DNA from: UBA5336 sp039815055
GTDB taxonomy: Bacteria; Pseudomonadota; Alphaproteobacteria; Caulobacterales; Hyphomonadaceae
Length of the DNA stretch: 47,672 nt
NCBI GenBank assembly: GCA_039815055.1
Contig: JBCCAA010000014.1
Span: 1 to 47,672 of the forward strand
Direction of reading: 5' to 3'
The number at the start of each line of letters is the position of its first letter. Position 1 is the stretch's first letter. The position numbers and the translations under genes are program-made. Positions 16,191 to 24,007 of the stretch are shown here, piece after piece. The notes below the pieces were generated by a model. The model was not told where the DNA came from. It was given only the letters and a program-made list of their open reading frames with translations, and did not search any database.

Positions 16191-17318
16191 GTGCCATCCA
16201 TGCGCTACTCTCTCCTTCGCGCAGATCGGGCGCCCGAGGATGTCTGGCAGTCGCTTCTGGCGCTACAGAAGGCGATGCCCGAACGCGCAGATCCGATGTT
16301 CAACCCGCAAATCGCAAAGCTGCTTGCCGATATCCGAAACGATACCGTGATCGCGCTGTGCGAAGACGCCGAAGGCATTGCGGCGGCGTGGCCGCTTCAT
16401 CTACGCGCCGGCAATTGGGCCCGACCTGTGGGTGGACCGTTTTCAGACTGGCACGGCCCACTTTTGCGCGCTGGTTTTGAACTGGACGGTCCTGCCTTGC
16501 TGCACGGCTGCGACGTCTCCGGCATGACGGTGTTCGGCTATGCTCCCGTCTCGGGTGAGCTTTGCGCGGCCGGCGAGCGGGTTGGCGGTCATATCACCGT
16601 CCTCAATGGTGATGGTCAGGCGGCAACTGAGGGGATCGCGATGCAGTATCCCAAACACGGCAAAAAGATGCGGCGGCTGCGTCGCAACCTGGAGCGTGAT
16701 TTTACAGACATCGAGTTTCGCCTCGACGACCGGTCTGATGAGAGCTTCCAGAACATACTGGACCTGAAACGCACGCAGTTCGCCGATACGGGTCGTCACG
16801 ACGTCCTCTCGCCCGATTGGGCCCAGCACTACATCCGCGCACTGCGCGCCTTCCGGAATGATGACCTGCACCTGCGGATCTCAACCCTCTATTTGGATGG
16901 AAAATTCGCGGCCGGTGAGATCAACATGTGTTCGGCCACCGTGGTGCACGGCTGGTTCACCGCCTATGACCGGGCATATTCGGCATATTCTCCCGGATAC
17001 CTCGTCACCGAAGAAATCCAACGCGATATGCCAAGCCGCGGACAGCACATCTACGATTCTGGCTGCGATCTTGACCACTACAAGAAGTACACCTCCAACG
17101 CGATGCTGCCCCTGGACCGCGGCGTGCTACGAACGGCAAATCAAAGCCTGGCCCCCCAACGAGTGCTCGGAGCAGGCTGGCGAGGGCTTGAGGCCATCAT
17201 GCCCGGAAAAGCCGGCGCGATTCTCGGCAAAGTTCGCCGGCGAAGTGACCAGATTCTGATCAGCGAAGTGAACTCACCGCGCCGTGCGCGTGGGTTTGTC
17301 AGCGCGTTGGGGCTGTAA
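16191..17318 (+). CDS. GNAT/FemAB-like acyltransferase (BioF2-type domain)
   Basis: A 375-residue soluble protein resembling FemAB/CelD-type proteins of the GNAT superfamily (Acetyltransf_6). The C-terminal half carries the recognisable blocks: LRRNLERDF, ILDLKRTQF, FAAGEINMCSATVVHGWFTAYDRAYSAYSPGYLV and IYDSGCDLDHYKKYTSN, where the acyl-donor site lies. Such proteins transfer acyl or aminoacyl groups to sugars or cell-wall precursors; the substrate is unknown. The start is GTG 16191 or ATG 16200; neither has a clear ribosome site. A GACCCA/TGGGTC inverted repeat (16164-16184) lies just upstream and could be an operator. Confidence 0.82.
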   Translation: MPSMRYSLLRADRAPEDVWQSLLALQKAMPERADPMFNPQIAKLLADIRNDTVIALCEDAEGIAAAWPLHLRAGNWARPVGGPFSDWHGPLLRAGFELDGPALLHGCDVSGMTVFGYAPVSGELCAAGERVGGHITVLNGDGQAATEGIAMQYPKHGKKMRRLRRNLERDFTDIEFRLDDRSDESFQNILDLKRTQFADTGRHDVLSPDWAQHYIRALRAFRNDDLHLRISTLYLDGKFAAGEINMCSATVVHGWFTAYDRAYSAYSPGYLVTEEIQRDMPSRGQHIYDSGCDLDHYKKYTSNAMLPLDRGVLRTANQSLAPQRVLGAGWRGLEAIMPGKAGAILGKVRRRSDQILISEVNSPRRARGFVSALGL

Positions 17319-17366
17319 CGCGCGCTTTTCCTTGCCGGAAAACCGGGATGCGGGTACCTCCCGGCC

Positions 17367-18020
17367 ATGGGCATGGCACATTCGTCGGAAGCTGCACCGG
17401 ACAACACACCGGAGACCGAACGCGCTGACGGCGCTGTCGAACGACCTGTGATGGGGCCCATCATAATTTCACGACATGGCAGACCCGCCCTGGACCGCAA
17501 ACAAGGTCCAAGACTGACGTGGAACGACTATGTCGACTGGTGGGCGCGCTATGAAGCCGGTAGCCTGGCGCCGGGCCAGACCGTTCCAGACGACTTGATA
17601 GACATCGTGGCGGATGCTGACCTGGTGATGACGTCGCAGCGCCCGCGAGCCATTGAAACAGCCGCACTAGCCGCGCCGCACATGACGGCGTTGCGCGATG
17701 CAATGTTCAATGAGGCGCCTTTGCCGCCGCCCCGTCTGCGCGGGATGAAATACTTACCGAAAACCTGGAACGTTCTGGCGCGAACCGCTTGGCTCAACGG
17801 ACACAGTCTCGGCGGAGAGACCGTCGGTCAGGCCCGTGAACGCGCGGAAGCTGCCGCCCAGCGCCTGCACGAGGCGGCTCAGTCCGGCAAAGTGTATCTG
17901 GCCGCCCATGGCTGGTTCAATCGTATGCTGCGGCCGAAACTCAGAGCGCTGGGATGGCGCGAAACCCACAATGGCGGCGACCGATACTGGAGTTACCGCG
18001 TGTTTGAGTGGCGCGACTAG
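17367..18020 (+). CDS. Histidine phosphatase superfamily protein
   Basis: A 217-residue phosphoglycerate-mutase-like phosphatase. The phospho-His motif is ISRHGRP (Arg36, His37), the second Arg is in TSQRPRAIETA, and the distal His is in LAAHGWFNRML. The first 28 residues are low in conserved features, so ATG 17451 (MGPIIISRHG) could be the true start. Substrates of these short members are hard to predict. Its TAG stop shares CTAG with the stop of the facing gene, so the two coding regions overlap by 4 bp at their 3' ends. Confidence 0.88.
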   Translation: MGMAHSSEAAPDNTPETERADGAVERPVMGPIIISRHGRPALDRKQGPRLTWNDYVDWWARYEAGSLAPGQTVPDDLIDIVADADLVMTSQRPRAIETAALAAPHMTALRDAMFNEAPLPPPRLRGMKYLPKTWNVLARTAWLNGHSLGGETVGQARERAEAAAQRLHEAAQSGKVYLAAHGWFNRMLRPKLRALGWRETHNGGDRYWSYRVFEWRD

Positions 18021-18442
18021 TCTTCACCCGCACCAAGATGACAGGTGCAACGCTCGCGCAACTCAGCCACGTCTTCTGCAGCTGAGGCGGCAAGATGATT
18101 GTAGAGTGTCTTTCCCGTCATGCGCGCGCCCTGAGGGGATTTAACTTCGCGCCAGATCGATAGTTTGATCAGGACATCATCCAGGTTCTGAGCCGGGGCT
18201 TCGACCATCGACCGGACGATCATCTTGGTCTTGCGGCGAAGCCCATCTTCCAGCTCAGCCAGTTCAAAAAATTCCTGGCCATCGGCGTCTTTGGCCACGA
18301 GCCGCTGATCCTGCAACCGGCGCAACCTGACCAGCTCTGCCTGGCAAGACCGCCATTGGTCAGCAAGGTCCCGCAGGCGACTTGCATTTTCAGCAAGCGT
18401 AGATCTGGAACGGGGTGTGTTGTTCGACAAAACGGGCCTCAT
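18017..18442 (-). CDS. Hypothetical protein, alpha-helical
   Basis: A 141-residue protein I do not recognise. It is hydrophilic, with long predicted helices (SRSTLAENASRLRDLADQWRSC, then LRRLQDQRLVAKDADG) and a Cys-x-Cys-His near the C-terminus (RCTCHLG). There is no signal or membrane segment. The frame is open to 18541, but the ATG at 18442 (MRPVLSNN) is more likely, since upstream residues look non-coding. Its stop overlaps that of the histidine phosphatase gene in CTAG. It faces away from dxs and stands alone. Confidence 0.65.
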   Translation of the reverse strand: MRPVLSNNTPRSRSTLAENASRLRDLADQWRSCQAELVRLRRLQDQRLVAKDADGQEFFELAELEDGLRRKTKMIVRSMVEAPAQNLDDVLIKLSIWREVKSPQGARMTGKTLYNHLAASAAEDVAELRERCTCHLGAGED

Positions 18443-18572
18443 TACGAAACGGCCCGGCGCTATAACGCCGTCGAATGCGCATCTCCACCCGAAATAGCAG
18501 TTTGAATTCTTGGAAAAACAGTCGTCGTGAATTTTAACCAACGAATACTGTGGTCTGGACTGGGTGCGACAC

Positions 18573-20504
18573 CTACGCCGTCACCGCTGCAAGCCGTTCA
18601 ATCTCGGCCACATCGCCCCGGCCGAGCGCTGAAATTGCGCAAGCGGCAATGTGACGAGCGTTCAGTCCGGCTGTGTCGTACATGGCATATGGAGAGTCAT
18701 GATCCTGAAATACGTCCGGCAGAGCCATGGTGCGGATCTTAAGGCCGTTGTCCAAGGCGCCAACGCTAGCCAGGTGAGTCAGTACAAAACTGCCGAACCC
18801 ACCCATGGCGCCCTCTTCCACTGTCACGAGCACTTCGTGGTCTTTCGCGAGGCGTTCAGTGAGATCAGCGTCCAGGGGCTTGGCAAAACGGGCATCGGCC
18901 ACCGTCACAGAAAGGCCCTGGGCGCTGAGCATTTCAGCCGCCTTCAGGCATTCGCCAAGGCGTGTTCCATAGGCGAGCAAGGCAACCGTTGTGCCTTCGC
19001 GGACAACCCGGCCCTTGCCGATCTCAAGCGGCAGCGGATTGTCTGGTATCGCCACGCCAACGGCTTCGCCGCGAGGATAGCGGAAAGCCGACGGTCGATC
19101 ATCAATCTGGTGCGCCGTTACGACCATGCGCGCGAGCTCCGCCTCATCGCTTGCCGCCATGCAAACCATGCCGGGCAGCGCGCCAAGATAACCAACGTCG
19201 AAACTTCCGGCATGAGTCTGACCGTCATTGCCGACAAGCCCGGCCCGGTCGATGGCGAAACGGACGGGTAAACTCTGGATCGCCACATCGTGGACGACCT
19301 GGTCGTAGCCGCGTTGCAGGAAGGTCGAGTAGATCGCCGCGAACGGCTTCATGCCATCGGCTGCGAGACCGGCGGCAAACGTGACAGCATGCTGTTCTGC
19401 AATCCCAACGTCAAAGTGACGGTCCGGGAACAATTCAGCGAACATATCGGTTGACGTGCCGGACGGCATTGCGGCCGTGATGGCGCAGACTCTGTCATCG
19501 GCCTGGCCAAGCTTGGCCAGCGTCTGTCCGAACACGTTCTGGTATTTGGGCGGGCCACCGGACGGGCCTTTCTTCTGCTCGCCGGTCACCACGGAGAATT
19601 TTGAAACGCCATGGTATTTATCGGCTGAATTTTCCGCCGGAGCATACCCTTTGCCCTTTTGCGTGACGGCATGGATCAGGATCGGACGATCTTGGATTTC
19701 TTTGACGTTCTCCAGGATCGGGATCAGCACATCCAGATCATGCCCATCAATCGGACCGACATAGTAAAAGCCGAGCTCTTCGAACATCGTGCCGCCCATG
19801 GCAAAGCCGCGAACATATTCTTCCGCTTTGCGGGCAGGCGTTTCCAGGCCGATTGGCCGCGCCACAAATTTCGCAAACCGGCGCAACCCTCGATAAGGGC
19901 GAGACGATACCAGCCGCGAGAGATAATGGCTCATCGCGCCAACGGGCGGCGCAATAGACATGTCATTGTCGTTGAGGATCACCACCAGCTTGGATTTGTC
20001 ATGGCCGGCGTTGTTCATGGCCTCATAGGCCATTCCCGCTGACATCGACCCGTCGCCGATCACGCAGACAACATGATTGTCGCGGTTTTGCAGATCGCGT
20101 GACTTGGCAAATCCCAAACCGGCCGAAATCGACGTGGAGGCGTGGGCCGCGCCGAAAGGATCATAATCGCTTTCGCTGCGTTTGGTGAACCCTGACAGCC
20201 CGCCGCCCTGGCGCAAGGTTTTGATCCGGTCTCGCCGTCCCGTTAGAATCTTGTGGGGGTAACACTGGTGGCCAACATCAAGGATCAGCTTGTCTTTTGG
20301 TGTATCAAACACCGCGTGAATGGCGACCGTAAGCTCCACAACGCCAAGGCCAGAGCCAAGATGCCCCCCGGTCACAGAGACGGCATCGATGACTTCGGTG
20401 CGAACCTCGTCGGCAATTTGTTTCAGCTCTTCTCGCGATTTGGTCTTCAAATCAGAAGGATACTGAATCTCTTCGAGCAGGCTTGGTGTGGCTATATCGG
20501 TCAT
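18573..20504 (-). CDS. dxs: 1-deoxy-D-xylulose-5-phosphate synthase
   Basis: A 643-residue thiamine-diphosphate enzyme that joins pyruvate and glyceraldehyde 3-phosphate, the first step of the MEP isoprenoid pathway. The ThDP/Mg site is VIGDGSMSAGMAYEAMNN, the catalytic Glu lies in IAEQHAVTFAAG, and DRAGLVGNDGQTHAG is also present. Length fits the family. The ATG at 20504 (MTDIATPS) is chosen over the longer frame to 20543, which adds an unconserved stretch. It is the last gene of the xseB-ispA-dxs operon, 45 bp after ispA, so isoprenoid supply and prenyl-chain building are made together. Confidence 0.97.
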   Translation of the reverse strand: MTDIATPSLLEEIQYPSDLKTKSREELKQIADEVRTEVIDAVSVTGGHLGSGLGVVELTVAIHAVFDTPKDKLILDVGHQCYPHKILTGRRDRIKTLRQGGGLSGFTKRSESDYDPFGAAHASTSISAGLGFAKSRDLQNRDNHVVCVIGDGSMSAGMAYEAMNNAGHDKSKLVVILNDNDMSIAPPVGAMSHYLSRLVSSRPYRGLRRFAKFVARPIGLETPARKAEEYVRGFAMGGTMFEELGFYYVGPIDGHDLDVLIPILENVKEIQDRPILIHAVTQKGKGYAPAENSADKYHGVSKFSVVTGEQKKGPSGGPPKYQNVFGQTLAKLGQADDRVCAITAAMPSGTSTDMFAELFPDRHFDVGIAEQHAVTFAAGLAADGMKPFAAIYSTFLQRGYDQVVHDVAIQSLPVRFAIDRAGLVGNDGQTHAGSFDVGYLGALPGMVCMAASDEAELARMVVTAHQIDDRPSAFRYPRGEAVGVAIPDNPLPLEIGKGRVVREGTTVALLAYGTRLGECLKAAEMLSAQGLSVTVADARFAKPLDADLTERLAKDHEVLVTVEEGAMGGFGSFVLTHLASVGALDNGLKIRTMALPDVFQDHDSPYAMYDTAGLNARHIAACAISALGRGDVAEIERLAAVTA

Positions 20505-20549
20505 AATCTCTGGAATAATCTGCAAATTTAACGGTTTAGGCAAGGAGGT

Positions 20550-21434
20550 CTAACGCTCTCGTCCTAAAACAAAATCAACCGATTGCAGCAAAACGTTGGC
20601 CCTATTGCGGAATATCGCGAGATGTTCACGCGATTGGGCGGCAAGAAGCCGCACACGCTCGCGCGCACCCTCCAGGCCCAATAGCGTGACGAAATTGGCT
20701 TTGCCGGCGCCTTCGTCCTTACGCACCGCCTTGCCCGTCATGCTTTCTTGTCCTGTTGCGTCCAGAATGTCGTCGGCAATTTGATAGGCCAGCCCCAGAT
20801 CATGGGAGAAGCCGGAAAGGGCCTGGCGTTCTGGCGGGCTGGCGTGGCCGATGATGGCTGCCGCTTCGGTGGAATAAGAAATCAGCGCGCCTGTCTTGAG
20901 CCGCTGCATACGGGTGATGGTGTTGAGATCGCGCGGCATGTCCGCACCGAGCATATCGATCTTCTGGCCGCCAACCATGCCGAGCGCCCCGGCCGAATCG
21001 GCAAGCCGCATAATCAACATCGCGCGGACGGACGCATCATCATGGGTGTCTTCATCGGCGAGGATGCGGAACGCCAGAGTGACCAACGCATCGCCGGCCA
21101 AAACAGCAGTGGCTTCATCAAACGCCTTGTGAACGGTTGGTTGGCCCCGGCGCAAATCATCATCGTCCATGCACGGCAAATCATCATGGACCAGACTATA
21201 GGTGTGGACGCATTCCAAAGCCGCTGCGACGCGCAGTAGAGACTTTTCAGGCGCATCGAACATTCTGCCCGTTTCAAGAACGTAAAAGGGGCGCATCCGT
21301 TTGCCATTGGCGAGCGCGGCATGGCGCATGGCGCGCATGAGGTCTGCTTCCGGACCAACCGCTGGGGGGATCAGCTGGTCCAACGCCACGGTCAGCTTGT
21401 CAGCGACCTCTTTCAGGCGGTGCTCAAAATCCAC
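20550..21434 (-). CDS. ispA: Polyprenyl (farnesyl/geranylgeranyl) diphosphate synthase
   Basis: A 294-residue all-helical prenyltransferase that condenses isopentenyl diphosphate with allylic diphosphates. The first Asp-rich motif is DDLPCMDDDD (84-93) and the second is DDILD (221-225); GKRMRPF and the KTG block are in place. The insertion in the first motif (DDxxxxD) is the bacterial FPP-synthase type. The start is GTG 21434, with GGAGG 8 nt before it. It lies 38 bp after xseB and 45 bp before dxs. Confidence 0.95.
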   Translation of the reverse strand: MDFEHRLKEVADKLTVALDQLIPPAVGPEADLMRAMRHAALANGKRMRPFYVLETGRMFDAPEKSLLRVAAALECVHTYSLVHDDLPCMDDDDLRRGQPTVHKAFDEATAVLAGDALVTLAFRILADEDTHDDASVRAMLIMRLADSAGALGMVGGQKIDMLGADMPRDLNTITRMQRLKTGALISYSTEAAAIIGHASPPERQALSGFSHDLGLAYQIADDILDATGQESMTGKAVRKDEGAGKANFVTLLGLEGARERVRLLAAQSREHLAIFRNRANVLLQSVDFVLGRER

Positions 21435-21472
21435 CGCGGCTGCCCTCCATGCGCCCTCGCAACATCGCCTGA

Positions 21473-21721
21473 TCAGTCAAAGCTGGCTGATTCAGTGGCT
21501 GGCTGACCGCCCGCCGTCTGCACGATTTGCTCAATCTTGAGTTCGGCGGCTTTCAACCTGGCTTCACAGTGGGCCTTCAGCTGTGCGCCGCGCTCATAAA
21601 TCTCGATCGACTTTTCCAGCTCGACATCGCCGCGCTCAAGCTGGGAGACAATCTCCTCCAGCTGCTTCAGCGCCTCTTCGAAAGACAGTTTTCCGATTTC
21701 CGGCACGGCAGATTTCGCCAT
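21473..21721 (-). CDS. xseB: Exodeoxyribonuclease VII small subunit
   Basis: An 82-residue coiled-coil protein. LSFEEALKQLEEIVSQLERGDVELEKSIEIYERGAQL is the family signature (split here by position: about 13-49). It binds XseA to form exonuclease VII, which degrades single-stranded DNA to oligonucleotides; xseA is not in this window. The ATG at 21721 (MAKSAVPE) is preferred to upstream in-frame codons. It leads directly into ispA and dxs, the usual alphaproteobacterial order. The C-terminal ATESASFD tail is not conserved. Confidence 0.94.
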   Translation of the reverse strand: MAKSAVPEIGKLSFEEALKQLEEIVSQLERGDVELEKSIEIYERGAQLKAHCEARLKAAELKIEQIVQTAGGQPATESASFD

Positions 21722-21833
21722 GTGCAAGCTCCCTCGATTGAGAACCACCATAGGCCCGCCCCCACTGGGCGGCAATGCTTGACGCAATTTCCACAAGTGC
21801 TTCAGGCTGCCGGACCTGCTGTCGCAGCGACAC

Positions 21834-22028
21834 TCAGCTGTTCAAGCTGTCTGCGCCGCCCTCGCCCTGGCGTTCCAGCTGGTGTTGACGAATCACCACA
21901 AGCATCGCCAGGGCCGATTCTGCGACCTGGTGCAGCTCGTTCAAGTCCCCGTCGACTTTTCGCGCGGTTTCATAAAACGCCACTGTGGACGCCAGATCGC
22001 TGATCAGATTGTCTGCTGTATGCTTCAC
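21834..22028 (-). CDS. Small hypothetical protein upstream of xseB
   Basis: A 64-residue acidic helical protein of unknown function (ISDLASTVAFYETARK, then DLNELHQVAESALAML). GTG 22028 is chosen because GGGGGAG lies just before it; ATG 22052 has no spaced ribosome site. It is on the same strand as xseB, 112 bp upstream. Codon use looks coding, and the mix of short helices suggests a small structural or regulatory protein. It has no signal peptide or membrane segment. Confidence 0.55.
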   Translation of the reverse strand: MKHTADNLISDLASTVAFYETARKVDGDLNELHQVAESALAMLVVIRQHQLERQGEGGADSLNS

Positions 22029-22292
22029 CTTCTCCCCCTCTTGGGAAGGCATCCCCAAAACTGTTGAGCGCGTCTAACGATGAAACGGCGCTCTGTTCAA
22101 AATGTCATTCCATCCAACTCGTCGCCCAGCTATGCGTCCCACAGGCTTTCGAGTTTTAGTCTTCAACTATTGAGTCGAGATACTCATGTGCCCGAACTCA
22201 ACGCCTGAACACGTTCAATTAAATCGCCACCCCTGTCAAAAGGTAAAGCGCCAGACTTTATTTTTCCGACCCTGAATTACTGAAACTGGACT

Positions 22293-23921
22293 ATGAAACG
22301 TTTTGCCGACCTTCTTGACCGATTATTGTTGACCCCTCAGCGCAATGGCAAGATCGCGCTTTTGGTCAATCATTTCAGTACCGTGCCCGATCCGGCTCGC
22401 GGTTGGGCCCTGGCGGCGATTGCGGGTGAACTGGATATTCCCAACGTTAAGGCGGGCACAATTCGCCGTCTTATCGACGCGAAAATGGACAATTATTTAT
22501 TCCGATTGTCCTATGATTATGTCGGCGATTTGGCCGAGACTGTAAGTCTGGTCTGGCCTGCAACGCCCGGGGCCAACAGGTCGCCGCCAATCGAGGATGT
22601 TGTTCCCGCCCTGCTGGATGCCAGCCGGGCCGAAGGCGAACGCCTGGTGGAGGGTTGGCTGGACGCGCTGGACCCAAGCGGGCGGTGGGCGCTGTTGAAA
22701 CTGGTCACCGGCGGGTTGAGGATCGGGGTATCGGCGCGGCTGGCCAAAACCGCATTGGCAGAATTTGGCGCGGTGGAGGTTTCTGAGATCGAGGAAATCT
22801 GGCACGGGCTCGCCCCACCTTATGAAGGACTTTTTGCCTGGCTTGAAGGCAATGAAGACCGACCAGAGCCAGACATAAAAGCGCCGTTCAGACCCGTCAT
22901 GCTCGCCCATCCACTGGTCGCAAAAGACAAACGGGACGACCCGAACGCCATCGACCAGGCTCTGATCACTTCAGAAACCTATGCGGCCGAATGGAAGTAT
23001 GACGGCATCCGCGTTCAGGCAGTCAGTGAGGGCGACACCCGCCGCATCTACACCCGCACCGGCGATGATATCAGCCATACGTTCCCGGATGTCCTCGCCG
23101 CGATGGACTTCCAAGGCGCCATTGATGGTGAGCTGCTGGTGCGAAGCCCAAGCGGCGAAACAGCGCCGTTCAATGAGCTTCAACAAAGGCTCAATCGCAA
23201 GACCGTCTCCAAACGCCAAATGGAAGCCCGGCCTGCCTTCATCCGTGCATACGACCTGCTTTGCGCGGACGGCACAGATCTGAGGTCGCGCCCCTTTCAG
23301 GACCGACGCCAGCACCTGGAAGCGTTCCTCGTAAAATTCGACAATGCGCGTTTCGACCTGTCTCCACTCGTTACGTTCGATGACATCGACCACCTGCAGC
23401 GCCTGCGCACAGACCCACCGGCTCCGGAAATCGAAGGGCTGATGCTGAAACGCTGGGACAGCCCCTATTTTGCCGGTCGCCCGACAGGCCCATGGTACAA
23501 ATGGAAACGCGACCCATTCCTCGTCGATACCGTGCTGATGTATGCCCAGCGCGGGCATGGAAAGCGCTCCAGTTTCTATTCCGATTTCACCTTCGGCGTT
23601 TGGCGAAACACCGATGACGACAACCAGCTGACACCGGTGGGAAAGGCCTATTTCGGCTTTACTGATGACGAATTGAAACAGCTCGACAAATTTGTACGCG
23701 ACCATACCGAAGACCGGTTCGGACCTGTGCGCGCCGTCACCGCGACATGGGAGGCCGGTCTGGTGCTCGAGGTCGCCTTTGAAGGGCTTCAGCGCAGTCC
23801 ACGCCACAAATCCGGCATCGCCATGCGCTTTCCCCGGATCAATCGAATCCGCTGGGACAAGCCTACGAAAGAGGCAGATCGACTGGAGGCGTTGGTCGCC
23901 CTGTTGCCCGGCGACGTCTAG
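22293..23921 (+). CDS. ATP-dependent DNA ligase (cisplatin-response / PP_1105-type family)
   Basis: A 542-residue ligase. An N-terminal helical domain (1-200) precedes the nucleotidyltransferase domain, whose adenylated Lys is Lys235 in EWKYDGIR. Later motifs EGLMLKRWDSPY and WYKWKRDP and an OB-fold C-terminus complete it. The opening MKRFADLLDRLLLTPQRNGKI is typical of the family (TIGR04120) that in other bacteria sits beside a ligase-associated exonuclease and an Lhr-type helicase and helps repair crosslinks. Neither partner is adjacent here. A 264-bp AT-richer gap precedes it. Confidence 0.92.
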   Translation: MKRFADLLDRLLLTPQRNGKIALLVNHFSTVPDPARGWALAAIAGELDIPNVKAGTIRRLIDAKMDNYLFRLSYDYVGDLAETVSLVWPATPGANRSPPIEDVVPALLDASRAEGERLVEGWLDALDPSGRWALLKLVTGGLRIGVSARLAKTALAEFGAVEVSEIEEIWHGLAPPYEGLFAWLEGNEDRPEPDIKAPFRPVMLAHPLVAKDKRDDPNAIDQALITSETYAAEWKYDGIRVQAVSEGDTRRIYTRTGDDISHTFPDVLAAMDFQGAIDGELLVRSPSGETAPFNELQQRLNRKTVSKRQMEARPAFIRAYDLLCADGTDLRSRPFQDRRQHLEAFLVKFDNARFDLSPLVTFDDIDHLQRLRTDPPAPEIEGLMLKRWDSPYFAGRPTGPWYKWKRDPFLVDTVLMYAQRGHGKRSSFYSDFTFGVWRNTDDDNQLTPVGKAYFGFTDDELKQLDKFVRDHTEDRFGPVRAVTATWEAGLVLEVAFEGLQRSPRHKSGIAMRFPRINRIRWDKPTKEADRLEALVALLPGDV

Positions 23922-24007
23922 GAGCGGCCATCAGTCCGCCGCAATCATCAACCACATTGCAAGGCTTTCATGCCACTCACTCCCGGAATCGTTACAAAGA
24001 CAAGGTC

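Noticed and set aside
22971..23807. A 278-codon minus-strand frame inside the DNA ligase gene
   Set aside because: The plus-strand ligase has its Lys and later motifs intact; the reverse frame has no family features.
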